Below are positions 9,982 through 21,128 of a DNA stretch of 64,000 nt, piece by piece. Location: contig BCJJ01000016.1 in the NCBI GenBank assembly GCA_039545355.1, forward strand, positions 186,001-250,000, read 5' to 3'. Position 1 is the first letter of the stretch; every line of letters starts with the position of its first letter. This DNA is from Trichosporon coremiiforme. Lineage: Eukaryota; Basidiomycota; Tremellomycetes; Trichosporonales; Trichosporonaceae. The notes beneath the pieces are model-generated. The model searched no databases and was not told the DNA's origin. It was given only the letters and a program-made list of their open reading frames with translations. A program made the position numbers and the translations under genes.

Positions 9982-12545
9982 TTATGGGGATGTAGGATAT
10001 AGATACACTAGGTAAGCGCTTGAATGCGATGTAGATCCTTGTCGCAGCCACAGCTGCACTGTGCGGGGCCGGGCCTGGAGCCGACATGTCCGAAGATAGA
10101 GCTAGTGGATGTGTGCTGCGGGATGTGGCGTTCTCGAGGGTTGCAGAGGGTATACGGATTGTCGGACCGTGAGGCCGAATGCATGCGTATATGCGCAAGG
10201 TACGCAGAAGAATACGAAGAGGGAGAATCGAGGGAGAGGTGCAAAACGGAAGGAGGACTGAGCGGCTTGGAGCCGGCATGCCCGGCAGCAGCTAGCAGCG
10301 GCAGAGCCGGCAGAGGGGCCAAGCCAGCGAATTGCACGAATTGTGCGCAGCATGTGACGCCATGTGCTGCTAAGATCCGCTCTGATCCGCCATGGTCCGC
10401 TTCGATTCGAGGAGGGAAGAGTTAATCAGAGCACCGCCTCGTTAGTCACCCGGTGCGCCGGTCGGTGCGTGGGTTGCTTCTGAGTCAGTTCGCCTGTGCC
10501 GAGCTCTGGCTCAGCCCACAGGAGCCAAGTTTCTGGGGACTGCAGGATGGTGACGGAAATAGGTTCGGTCATGTCTGCTGGAACGCTTCCCGGGGCAGAG
10601 TTGGCCCAGGGCTAGTGACAGATTGTTGGAAAAGCGATGAAGAGCCCACCGAAGCACGTCAAGGTAATAGGACGGACCGACCAACGAGCGTCGGATAAGA
10701 GCAACGTACTACCTTGTAATGAACGCTTTGCGACGGTGTTAGGCCATTAGAAATGGGTGAATGGGACCTTAGGCTGGGGCTGGCGAGGCACGGCATGTTC
10801 ATAAAGGTCCCCCAGGCACAAGGCACGGTGGGTGCCCCTCCACTCCCTATTGCCTTTAACCCCTTCCCTCCCCTTGGGCCTTGAGCCTTGAGCCTTAGTA
10901 AGAGCACGCGCACTGGCCGAACGGCAGGTGAAGGAAGAACATCGGGAGATTGTGGGCGGGGACCTAGCCACTGAGTGGGCGCGAGCACGGCGCATGGCTT
11001 GAACGGCTGCTCTCCGGCTGGCACAGCTGGCACGGCCGGATGTGGGGGACCACGCCCGTCAAACCCAATTCGACCCCTCCGTCAAAAGCGGCGATTACGC
11101 CGCACATTGGCGTCCTCCATCTCCTCTCCACCAATTCTCCCTCTCCTCGCTATCATTCAACCGGCCCAACCAGCCCAGTCCAGTCCAGGCTGCTATCAGG
11201 CTAGCACAAGCAGCTCCAACCCAGGCCTCAACCACCACCCGCGGCTGCGCACCCCAGCCCGACCCCGACCCCGACCCCGACCCCGCACACGCCTGTACGG
11301 TTACCACACGGCTTTCCACAGTACGCGGCTCCCCCGCGTTCGTCCATCAGGTCATCTCTTGTCTCTCAGCTCTCAGCTCTATCCCTCGACACAGTCCCCT
11401 GCCCTCTGCGCCCTGTGGCTCTGACGCTCTGGAACTACAGAGTTCGACTAGCGTACTTTTGATCAACCAACGTCCATCCCATACCCCACACCCCATTCCG
11501 CACGTACCTCACTTACCTCAGCTCGTTTGTGTACCCTCTCCGGCCCCTCCTCGGCCTCTTTCGACAACCCCTTATCCCTATCCCGACTTGGCTATTCTTG
11601 GTCGCTGCCCCTGCCGTCCTGCGCGATTCTGCGGTCCTGCGATCCTGCGCATTCTGCAATAGTGCTCCGGTGTTCTGGCGCTGTAGCCTGCTTTCGCTAC
11701 CTCTGGCTCCGCTCTGGCTTTGGCTCTGCAGCCCTGACATTTAGTCTGTTCGCTTCACGGATCAACGCTTCAACGCCCTAGACCACCAGCTCTCCGAAAC
11801 CACCTGGTCCAGCTGAACCACCTGCAGGTTAACCCAAAGGTCAGCTTGCCGCCCACCGAACGATTGAGCGATTGAGCCACTGCATCGCTGCCCGCGGACG
11901 CCATACCACTCCCAGCTGGCCCAGCTCATCGTTGCTGCACTCCGCCCATTATTCCGACGAGCTGACGACCGCTAGTACGCCGCGAGTCTTCCCTCGTCCC
12001 TGCTAGCCCTATCGCCTGTTGTGCCTTCCTCGTCTTCCTCATTCTTCCTCCTCCTCCGCCCTGGCCCCTCCTACGGATCCTGCGCGCATCCCCTCCGACC
12101 CTCTCCTCGTGGCTCCGGTTTGTCATGCCCTTGCTTCTCTCCACCTGCGCGTCTTGACAAGCTCCATCACTGCTATCTCCACACTACATCACCGATCACG
12201 CGATCCCGCCCTCTCCGGCCTCCCTCTCCCAGGTCCCCAACTGTTTCCAATAGTCGACGTGACAGCAGGCTCCTCTCGCGCGCTGCTGTTCTACATAAAA
12301 CCCGCACCTCTTGGCGTCGCCCGCGGATCAACTCTTCCAAGCAACCGCCAACCCCTTCCACACCAAATCGTGCGCCGGTCGCTTGGTCGCCTGGCACACC
12401 CTTCCCTGACTGCTAAAGTCGTTATCACGTCGCCTACACCGAGGCCTTCGATCTCGGAACCGCTGCCGCAGCAGCCGTGACATAAGCCTCTCGACCGCGA
12501 CCGTCCGCCGTCATCACCCTCAGTACGCTCCGACTTTCGGATCCT
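9982..12545. other. Long intergenic region and leader of the Zn2Cys6 gene
   Basis: About 2.6 kb without a convincing gene. The second half (11050-12540) is strongly C/T-rich on the plus strand, with several short ATG frames, and probably is promoter plus long 5' leader of the transcription factor. It holds a (GACCCC)4 run and a loose CCAGCCCAGTCCAG cluster near 11170. Confidence 0.45.
11261..11284. repeat. Hexanucleotide microsatellite (GACCCC)4
   Basis: Four perfect tandem GACCCC units in the presumed leader of the Zn2Cys6 gene. Confidence 0.85.
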
Positions 12546-15185
12546 ATGCCCGAAACGACGGTCGGCGACGACGCGAGACCAACCTCAGCCAGATCGAACA
12601 GTAGCTTCTCGTCCCAGGTCCACGATCCATCGTTTTACATGACTACCGACACTTCCCGCCCACCGCCAGAGACGCTGGCGCCGCCGGGCGGTCCGCCGAA
12701 GAAGCGTGCGCGCAACAACTCGACGGTGACAGAACGCCGCGAGTCGTTTGCGGCGGCCAAGTCGTCTTCTCCGAACGGAGATAAGAAGGACCCTCATTCC
12801 ATCCTCGTACGAGAGAAGAAACAGAAGGCGTGCGCGAACTGCCGCCGAGCCAAGCTCAAGTGCATCGTCGAGGAGAATGAGTCGGACTGCGTCCGCTGCC
12901 GTGCCCGCAAGGAGCGGTGTATCTTCTACCCCAGAGGACATGTAAGCCTAGCTCCGCGACGGATTCAAGCTAACTAGTAGGACGAGGACTGGCAGCAGAC
13001 GCTGACAGCTGACGTGTACAACGGACTGCAGCACCTGTCTCACATGTCGGCTGCGGTTCACCACATCCTGGAGCATCTCACGCGACAGGGCGCAGTCCCT
13101 CCCATGGAACATCCCTTCCAAAGATACGAGGTTCCTGAGCGGGAACTTGCGGTGCTGCAAGGGTGGGGAGCTGAGCGTAATCGCGAGCTTGCCGCTGAGG
13201 CGAACCGCAAGCGCAGGCGGAGCAAGAAGTCCGAGGACGACATGGACGACTCTGCGCTGTCTATGGCGCCCTTCCCTCCCGACTACAAGATGATGGACGT
13301 CCCCCATGGACAGGGGATCCGCCCCTCAGATCTCCACATGCAGCGTCTGGAGCGGATCAACAGTTCTCCTGATGCGATGACCTTTCCTCCGGGACAGGGA
13401 CCGAGCAACTATGGTCCTATGGGACCTGTGGAGATGGGCGGCTTCCGACCCAACGGACCCAATGGAGCCCACGGGCCGAACGGGCCCAACGGACCCAGCG
13501 GACCCAGCGGACCCCCCGGCATGCACCCAACTCCCACCTCGTTGCCCGCTATCTCCCCTGTGGAGACCACGCACTTCAGCGCGTCATCCGTCGACAGCTC
13601 GCAGCCCGGCCCCGTCTCAGGTCCAATGGCACCGCCTTCAAACCCTAGCAGCAGCACCCAAGGCATCTTCGGGCTGTTGAATGAATCGCGCCCGGCTCAG
13701 TCGCCGAGCTCGCAGGCACCGCCGAACCCAGCGTCCTTTGCGAGTGAGCAACTTGGTGCCGCCGATCCTCGCCCGAACATCATCAAGCGAGGGCTCATCG
13801 GAAACGGTGAGGCCATCAGCCTCGTCAATTAGTGAGAGCTTATCTTGCATTGACCCTTAGGAGCAACACTAACGTCAGCTTTCACTCGAAACTGTCACCA
13901 TGGCTTTTTGGCTACCGCCTCGAGTTCTGCAAGTTCCCTTACATTCCCCAGGGCCCCAGCACCATTACCCCCTTCATTCTGAGCGTCATGTGCCTCGTCG
14001 CCGCGGAGCGGGTGCCCAAGTCCCATGAGCACCGCCCGGTCCTGGCGCGCGAGGTCACGCAGCTGCTCGTAAACTCTCCCGCGGACAGCTTTATCTCGAC
14101 GCTTGACACGCCCTTTGGCGGTGGTTCTGGCGCCAAGGACGAGGACGGTGAGGAGGAGCTGGACCCGGAACTGGGAATTGGACCTGAGGAGATCATCGGT
14201 GCCTGTATTCTCGCAACCTTCATGACCGAGCGGGAGCAAGCTGCCACGATCGCCAGCTCAGCCTTCAAGTGGGCGCGCGGCTGGATCAAGTGGACGTCGC
14301 TCACCGTGCCCCTTCCTCCCACCCTTGGCGAGGTGTGCGGTCTGCTTCCCGTCAAGCGTGACGCCACGCGCGAGGACATGGCCCGCGTGTGGCTGCTGTG
14401 CTACATTGTCGACGGCACCGAGGCGCTGCAGCGCGATAACCCCGCGACGCCGCGCCGCGACCCGATGGCCTACTGTCAAGTTCTGATCCCCGACTCGCCT
14501 CTGCCTGGAGAGGCATACCCCCCTCACGACATCCTCCTCACGTTCCACGCACGTCTCATCACCCTCCTGCGGGACTGGTACCACAGACGCTCGCAGCACG
14601 AGGCTGCTATGCAAGGTGTCAACCCCGCTGCTCAGTCGGCTGCGCACGCCCGTCTTGCTTCTAGCATCAACGCGAGCCTCGAGTGGTGGCGCGCCGACCT
14701 CGAGAGCCACGGCCTGGGCCCCGATTGGATGCGCCATATCGACCTCTTCTGGGAGTTTGCGCGCATGCTCGTGCATGCGACGAGCGCGAAGAGCCTTGGC
14801 GGCAACCCGCGCCTTCGCTCTGCGTCGTGGGCGCACGGCATCGAGGCCGCGGTCGGCTTCCTCGAGAAGTGCCACGCGTGGCCTAGCCGCGAGGAGCTCT
14901 GCAACCTGCCCCCTTGCTATCTTTCCGTGAGTACAACGCAGCTGGCTTGTCCGCGATATGAGCTAACGATAGATGATCACTCTTGCCGGATCTGTCCTCG
15001 TCGACGCTATCAAGGACCAGGGTCTCAGCGGCTCGCCGTTCCAGGCGGAGGATGCGATCCCGCTCCTGAACGATGTCGCTGACATGCTCTCGTCCGGTGG
15101 TCTGCCTCAGGCGCACGTCAGCCGCAATGCCGGCCAGACGCTGCGGCAGTACGCGGACCAGCTGGCGCGCGTATCGTCCGCCTAA
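12546..15185 (+). CDS. Zn2Cys6 (zinc cluster) transcription factor
   Basis: 835 residues from four exons: 12546-12941, 12981-13831, 13879-14926, 14973-15185 (introns 39, 47 and 46 nt). Joins keep frame and give ...GH-DEDWQQ, SLVN-Y-FHSKLSPW and CYLS-MITLAG. The DNA-binding cluster is C96-x2-C99-x6-C106-x8-C115-x2-C118-x6-C125, preceded by a basic PKKRAR stretch that could be a nuclear signal. Residues about 280-300 are a Gly-Pro-Asn/Ser run (GPNGPNGPSGPSGPPG). The C-terminal two thirds match the fungal-specific regulatory domain seen behind zinc clusters. It ends 273 bp from the convergent GlcNAc-6-P deacetylase gene, so it is a candidate regulator of amino-sugar genes; this is inference from position. 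The start follows a long CT-rich leader. Confidence 0.9.
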
Positions 15186-15458
15186 AAGTCTTATCGCGCT
15201 ATCGCCTATCTCTGTTATCAACCACCACTCTCGATTTCCTTCATCCGTTGTATACCCACACATAGCTTTATCAGAGTGCGCCACCAGGAACTGTCCTGCG
15301 CGTCTTGCGCCGTCCTTGCCGCGTGCTCTCTCTTCGTCGTCTGTTCGCCCGAGCCCCACGCCCGTCTTGCGTCTTGACCCAGTAAATACATGGTCCCGGA
15401 CTAATTATAATGGCTCTAGTTGTATGCGCATGCATTGTATCCCCCCTACGCTCTAAGT

Positions 15459-16839
15459 TCAGGCATGTCCGTTGACCGGCGCCATAACGCCCCCCTTGCT
15501 GAGCTCCGGGGCGCGGAACGCTTCCTTGCCCATGACCCAGGTAGACTTGACCTTCCCGTCCCAGCCAAAGATACAGAGATCAGCATCGAATCCCTCCTTG
15601 AGCTGGCCCTTCGTCTCGGCAATGCGGCCACCCAGCATCTGCGCCGGGTGGTACGTGGCGCAAACGAGTGCTTGGGGAATAGTAATGTCAGCCCACTTGG
15701 CCAAATTGTCGATACACATGTAAAACGGAATCGCAGAGCCGGCGAGCGTATTCGTTCCATCGAGAACAACGCGAAGTCCCTCCTTGCGGAACGAGAATCC
15801 CGGTCGCCACTCGTGCAAGCCGTCGGGCAGGGTGGGGTCCAGGATCCACTGCGCGTCCGTGACGAGGATGCAGCGGTCGGGCGCGGCGCCGTACGCGATG
15901 CGGACCGTGTTCGGGTGGGAGTGCAGGCCATCGACGATGATGCCGTAGTACGGGCGCGGGTCGGGGTTGCCGAGCAGGCCGATCACGCCTGGGTCGCGGT
16001 GGTGGATTGGCGGCATGGCGCTGGACGTTAGCTGACTCGAACTCGCAGGAGGAGCTGGGCGCTCTGCGTTCGGCCGCTCGACCACCGACCTGCGACCGGC
16101 TGCCTACGGCCATGGCTACTCACTTGAAGAGATGCGTGATCATCCTCGCGCCGTGCTGGACGGCCTCCTGCGCCTGCTCGAGGTCGGCATCGCTGTGTCC
16201 GATGGAGAACGTGACGCCGCGCTTCGTCAGCGGCTCGACACACTCCATCACGCCCTTGACGTCGGGCGCGGCCGTGATCATCTTGACGCCGTCTTGGTCG
16301 AGCCCCTCTCCATACACCTTCTCGAAGCTCTTCATTGGCGGCGTGTCCGTCGCCTGGAGCAGGAGCGTCTCAGTGTGCATCCCCCTCCGGTCGGGGTGGA
16401 GGAAGGGGCCCTCGGCGTGATATCCGAGAATGTGCGCCGAGCCCTCCTTGCTCCGCGGCCCGAGCAGGCGGAGGAGCTTGGCGTACAGCGCCTCCTTCTG
16501 CGTGATGATTGTCGGCACGAGCGCAGTCGTGCCCGTCTCGACGATACGCTTGCACACGTGCTCGAGCCCGGCGACGTAGCGGTTCTCTCCCGGCTCGGAG
16601 TCATCCAGCTCGGAAAAGTCAATGCCGTACGCGCCGTTGATCTGCACGTCGATCAGACCGGGAGACACGATTTGGCCCTGAACGTCGATTGTCTGGCCGG
16701 GGTTCAGACGGTCCGTGAAGAAGGAGTCTTGGCCTGACACGATCTTGCCAGTACGAGTGTTGATGTAGAGATCGCCGCGGACGGCGGTGCCGTCCGGCTG
16801 GGCGAGGTAGCCGTTCGTGAAGCGGATGATGTCCGCCAT
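15459..16839 (-). CDS. DAC1: N-acetylglucosamine-6-phosphate deacetylase
   Basis: 425 residues from exons 16839-16124 and 16020-15459 (minus). The 103-nt intron splits an Asn codon; splicing AA|C restores the family motif THLFNAM ahead of PPIHHRDPG. Other landmarks are VSPGLIDVQINGAYGIDFS, the metal-site loop GYHAEGPFLHP, IGHSDAD, the DGLHSHP motif and the LVTDA catalytic region. The enzyme (amidohydrolase fold, cytosolic) removes acetate from GlcNAc-6-P to give glucosamine-6-P, which the divergent neighbour deaminates. It converges with the zinc-cluster gene upstream in the window and shares a 1-kb promoter region with the deaminase gene. Length is normal for fungal NagA proteins and all core motifs are intact. 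Confidence 0.95.
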
Positions 16840-17843
16840 GGCGATAGGGAGGATGACAGAGGGAAGGAGCTAGGGTGAAGGGGAGTGAGAGGAAGATGTG
16901 CTGACGAGAGGAGCTGAGGTCGGACTAAGGTAGTGATGAGGAGGAAGTTGGTGGGGAGTCCGAGTGGAGGTGTCAGTCGTGCGGGTTACGAAGTCTTGTT
17001 GTCACCAAGGAGTTGGTTTTGAATGCCGCTGTGCCTCTCCTCTCGAGTACACTTGGGACGGCTAAAAGTCAGCAAACGTTCATGCGGCCGGCTAGCTGCG
17101 GCACCAGCGGAGGGGCGGGAAGTGCCTGCTGGCGGCGAGTATGAGATCCCAGACTTCGAAAGCGGCGAGATTTCGACGTCACCCCCGGTGCCCTCCAGTG
17201 TCCTCCCTGGTGCGGGTGTGGGGCCTGAAAACACTGTCTTATCAGCTCGCCGACCTTGCCGAATACTGGGGAACGGCGTTTCTCCCGATCGCCCCACCAC
17301 CACCAAGACTGGGGGCAGGCTGACTGCACTATGGCCAGATCCCATTCCCGCGGCCGCCATGCACCAACTGCACCGGCATACTCGGTACTTGTCCTTCCCC
17401 AAATCGGGCCAATACATAGGCCGTAATCCAATTGTGCCAATGCTTACGTGCCTACGGCGTATGCTTGCTGCGCTCGCATGCTCTGCTTTACTGGAACGCG
17501 TGTCGGGCACATGCAGTTCGGGACAAACGCCGCTTTTCGCGTGCACCCGCCTGCGGTACATGACGGCAGGTACGACCGGGCACCAAGCCGGTAGAAGTGC
17601 TTGGAGCGATCTCGCAAACGTTTGCTGACCTGGTCGGCGTCACCAATGCTGGACCCGCTGGGCCGCTACGCTGATGCAATATATTGCGCGAACTTGTCAT
17701 CTCACCCCCCTCCTCATCACCATAGCTAGCCGCCTCCGCCTGACCACGTAGCAAAGAGCGCCTCTTCAGCCTCCACCGTCCCTTCGAGCTTCAACTCCTA
17801 CAACCACATCGACACCCCCAGCTAGCAAGCAAGGCAGAGCATC
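16840..17843. promoter_or_regulatory. Shared divergent promoter of the GlcNAc-6-P deacetylase and deaminase genes
   Basis: 1004 bp separate the two opposed start codons. No gene is supported inside. Visible elements are a perfect 12-bp palindrome GCAATATATTGC at 17676-17687 with a TATA-like core, about 160 bp before the deaminase ATG, and a CTTATC (GATA-type) site near 17238. A bidirectional arrangement would allow joint induction by GlcNAc. Confidence 0.65.
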
Positions 17844-19060
17844 ATGCGTCTCACTATCCGCGACACGAAGGAGGAGGTCGGCTCCCACATCGCCGACTAC
17901 ATTGTCCGCCGCATCAACAAGTTCGTCCCCACTGAGGAGCACCCGAACTTCGTCCTCGGCCTCCCGACCGGCTCCTCCCCGCTGCCCGTGTACCGCCGCC
18001 TTGTCGAGCTTTACAAGGAGGGCAAGGTCTCGTTCAAGGTGAGCCCCAATGTCTCTGCAGGATCCCGGAAATCCGAAGCTCTGTACCCCGAAGTGACTCA
18101 GATCGGACCCGCAGACAAACAGAAACGCCCCAGGAGTGGAAAGACTGACGCCCCAGGACGTCATCACGTTCAACATGGACGAGTACGTCGGCATTCCCCG
18201 CGACCACCCCGAGTCGTACCACACCTTCATGTTCAAGAACTTCTTCTCCCTGATCGACATCGAGTGAGTATCAACGCTGGGCGGGTGTCGGCGGCAAAGG
18301 CAACGGTGGCAGTGGGCGGGCGGACACTCCAACTTTTGGGCGGGGTGCGGGGCCCTCGATGGCGGCTAAGCGAAGGTTCGCCGCCAAGCTTCCGGCCCTG
18401 TTGGCGAGCTTCGACGCCTTCCAGGCTCAAGCCTGGCCCATTCGTGCCGACACCGCGCCGAATCGGCACACACAAAAGCACGTTTAGCTGACGCACGCTA
18501 GCCCCAAGAACACCCACATCCTCGACGGCAACGCGGAGGACCTCTACGCCGAGTGCGAGCAGTACGAGGTCGAGATCAAGAAGGTCGGCGGCATCGACCT
18601 CTTCCTGGGCGGAATCGGCGCCGACGGCCACATTGCGTTCAACGAGCCGGGCTCGTCGCTCAAGTCGCGGACGCGCATTAAGACGCTCGCGTACGAGACC
18701 ATCATCGACAACTGCCGCTTCTTCAACAACGACCTCGCCGCCGTGCCGCGCATGGCGCTCACCGTCGGCGTCGCGACGGTCATGGACGCGAAGGAGGTTG
18801 TGCTCATCGTCACGGGCGCCAACAAGGCGCTCGCGCTCTCGCAGATGATCGAGGGCGGCGTCTGTCACATGGTCACGGCGTCTGCACTCCAGAGCCACCC
18901 GTGGGCCCTCGTCGTGTGCGACGAGGACGCCACCGCCGAGCTCCGCGTCAAGACCGTCAAGTACTTCAAGAGCATTGAGAAGGTCCAGAACGAGGTCGAG
19001 GCCAAGTACGGAGAGCAGGGAAGCTGGCGCATGGGCGTCGCCAAGCCTACTGCCGCTTAA
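17844..19060 (+). CDS. NAG1: Glucosamine-6-phosphate deaminase
   Basis: 286 residues from exons 17844-18038, 18157-18263 and 18502-19060 (introns 118 and 238 nt). The enzyme converts glucosamine-6-P to fructose-6-P and ammonia. NagB/GNPDA landmarks are all present: the phosphate loop [15 protein letters not shown], the [12 protein letters not shown] strand bearing the catalytic Asp, HPESYHTFM, and [23 protein letters not shown]. Length matches human GNPDA1 (289 residues). The C-terminus continues a few residues past the catalytic core, as in eukaryotic forms. Divergently paired with the deacetylase gene, so the two adjacent enzymes complete the cytosolic route from GlcNAc-6-P into glycolysis. 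A GlcNAc kinase and transporter are not evident in this window. Confidence 0.96.
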
Positions 19061-19476
19061 GCGGCTTCCACGCCTGGAGCGTTGTCATATTATTCAGTAC
19101 CATCTACCAGCCTTTTAGTATGTTTGGGATGCCATGTTTCCTATAGAGCAAACGAGCCTACGTGCATGCTCTTAGCAGTTCGAACGGGAGAGGGGCCGCA
19201 GGATGTGGTGCAGAGCTGTAGCCAAGAGGGGGGGAGGTCCAGTGTCAGCGACTGTCGATGGCGTGGGCACGTTGCCCCTGCTGTGGCGAGACAATGGTGA
19301 TCGCTCGTTCTTATCTTGTGTGTACACGCTGTGCAGTTCTGAGATCGCGTAATCCAACGGATAACCGCATAACTCCACCCCATCGCATCGAATCCAGCTC
19401 ATTCTTGCGTTGGTAGACGCGCCGGAGGACGTAGAAGACGAAGATCTGCAAGACGAAGCTCAAAAAGCTATGTTTG
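19061..19476. other. Intergenic region
   Basis: 3' flank of the deaminase gene up to the tRNA gene. No gene seen. It contains the minus-strand T-run that ends the tRNA transcript. Confidence 0.5.
19462..19466 (-). terminator. RNA polymerase III terminator of the tRNA-Glu gene
   Basis: TTTTT on the minus strand, about 10 nt past the discriminator base of the tRNA at 19477-19575. Confidence 0.7.
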
Positions 19477-19575
19477 TTCCCACACGGGGAATCGAACCCC
19501 GGCCACGTGCGCTCACGAGTTTTTATCGTTTAACGAGCTGAAAAGCACGGATCCTAACCGCTAGACGATATGGGA
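19477..19575 (-). tRNA. tRNA-Glu (anticodon UUC), with a 27-nt intron
   Basis: The minus strand folds as a full cloverleaf: acceptor TCCCATA pairs with TGTGGGA, the D arm carries TCTAGCGGTTAGGA, the anticodon stem CGTGC/GCACG encloses loop TTTTCA...C with anticodon TTC, and the T arm is CGGGG-TTCGATT-CCCCG. A 27-nt intron sits one base 3' of the anticodon, the canonical position. The 5' half is close to other eukaryotic tRNA-Glu. Discriminator base is A; CCA is not encoded. Mature length 72 nt. Confidence 0.93.
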
Positions 19576-20357
19576 GTGTAGGAGTACGCGAGACGCGTTG
19601 AAGGAACTGAGTTTCAAGCCTCTAGCATAAAAATTGGGTGAGAAATGAAGCGTAGAAGTTGGATCGCATGTACAAGTCGATTATTGGAGGGTGGGTGATC
19701 AGGTACGGGCGCAAAAGTGGAGGTGTGTGCATTGTCGTGGAAGGGCGAAGCGCCCCGATAACCGCGTGGGGCTCACGTGAAGGCGACGCTTGGCGGGCAA
19801 CACTGCCCCAGAGGAGCAACAATCGTACGCATCACTCTGGGACCAAATTATACCTTTCAGACTTCCGTCGAGGGCCCATCGAGCCATGTGCGCCTGCCTG
19901 CTTGCCCGGCTCGCGATCAGTGTTCTTCTTCGCGTCAGTAGAGGAGGCGCCTTGGCTGAAACGATCGCCACTACCACCAAGCCCGCGAATCCCGTCACCG
20001 CCTTCGAAAAGCGTCGATTCGTGCGTGATCGGCACCCTCAAACAGCATGCTGAGGAGTCGGCAGCTCTCGATGCATGAGTATGCACAGGACTCGACACCG
20101 CCATGCGCGCAATGGAAGGGCGTGGCCGTCAACCAGGGGGCGCAAGACGCACACAGGGGGTCGTTCTGCACTTCACTCCTCCAACGCCTCGTAATTGTCA
20201 CGAAAAGGTCAATCTGTTCGCTGTCAAGGGCAAAGGAATGCAACACCTTTCTTGGCCGGTCCGAGCAATGCATGACAACACGTCCGTGTGTATAGGACGA
20301 CAACGAACGGAAACACAGAATGTGACGGACGGTACGATACAAATGGAGACGCCTGCC
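19576..20357. other. Intergenic region
   Basis: About 780 bp between the tRNA gene and the end of a minus-strand coiled-coil gene. No supported gene or clear element. Confidence 0.45.
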
Positions 20358-20918
20358 TCATGAAGGGACAGCCTCGTCCGAGGCGCTGGGGCTGAGAGTG
20401 GCACGGCGCTGCTTGAGGACATTGGCGCGGGCGAAGATGTCTTGCAGCATGACCTCGAGAGCCTGGCGCTTCTCGTCGAGCTCCTTCAGCTCCTGGCGCT
20501 GCTCGACCAGCTCGTTCGTGAAGAAGTCGAGGTGGGCAACCGTGTGGGCTGAGTCATCATTGAGGTCGAGGCGCGCGAGCTCGCGCCGCAGCTTGGCGAT
20601 GTAGCGCTCCGTGTCCTCAATCTCGCGGATGATGTTGTCGAGCTCCCACGACACAACGTTCTTCCTCGTCTGCAGCGCGAAGCGGCGTCGCGAGTACTCC
20701 TTCAGGTCGTGCACGTCCTCGGCATCGGCGGCCGTGGTCATCTCACTGTCGGACTCGCCAATGAGGTACTCGGGGGTAACGACTTGGTCATCGACGGGGC
20801 AGACGACGGGCTCGGCAAGCAGTGGCGGCTGGAAGACGGATGGCATAGTGAAGCTTTGACGACAGAGGTTGAACAGAGCAAAGATGAAGGCGAGGAGTGG
20901 CCTGATATCGACGGCCAT
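20358..20918 (-). CDS. Small coiled-coil protein of unknown function
   Basis: Single open frame of 186 codons. Residues about 75-165 form a long charged amphipathic helix (ELDNIIREIEDTERYIAKL..., ELVEQRQELKELDEKRQAL) predicted to be a coiled coil, ending in a Ser-rich tail. Two starts are possible: 20918, which adds a hydrophobic segment (LLAFIFALFNL) resembling a signal or anchor, or 20846 (MPSVFQPPL), which gives a soluble 162-residue protein. I cannot decide between them. No family recognised. A second coiled-coil frame of similar size lies immediately upstream on the same strand, so the two may be diverged tandem paralogues. Confidence 0.6.
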   Translation of the reverse strand: MAVDIRPLLAFIFALFNLCRQSFTMPSVFQPPLLAEPVVCPVDDQVVTPEYLIGESDSEMTTAADAEDVHDLKEYSRRRFALQTRKNVVSWELDNIIREIEDTERYIAKLRRELARLDLNDDSAHTVAHLDFFTNELVEQRQELKELDEKRQALEVMLQDIFARANVLKQRRATLSPSASDEAVPS

Positions 20919-21128
20919 GGCGGTCGTGCAAGAAGCGTGAAGGATGCGAACGAGAAGCGAATCTGCACAAGACAGTCTCGCCTAGTACACGAAGGAGTGT
21001 GCCATCCGCACGACGCCAGGTCAGCGGAATGTATTTTGCGCGTGCGAATGAGTGATCCACATCATCCTCTCTCTGCATATAGCTACTACAGTCACACGAC
21101 ATCGGTACGACGCAGCGACGCAAGTGAT

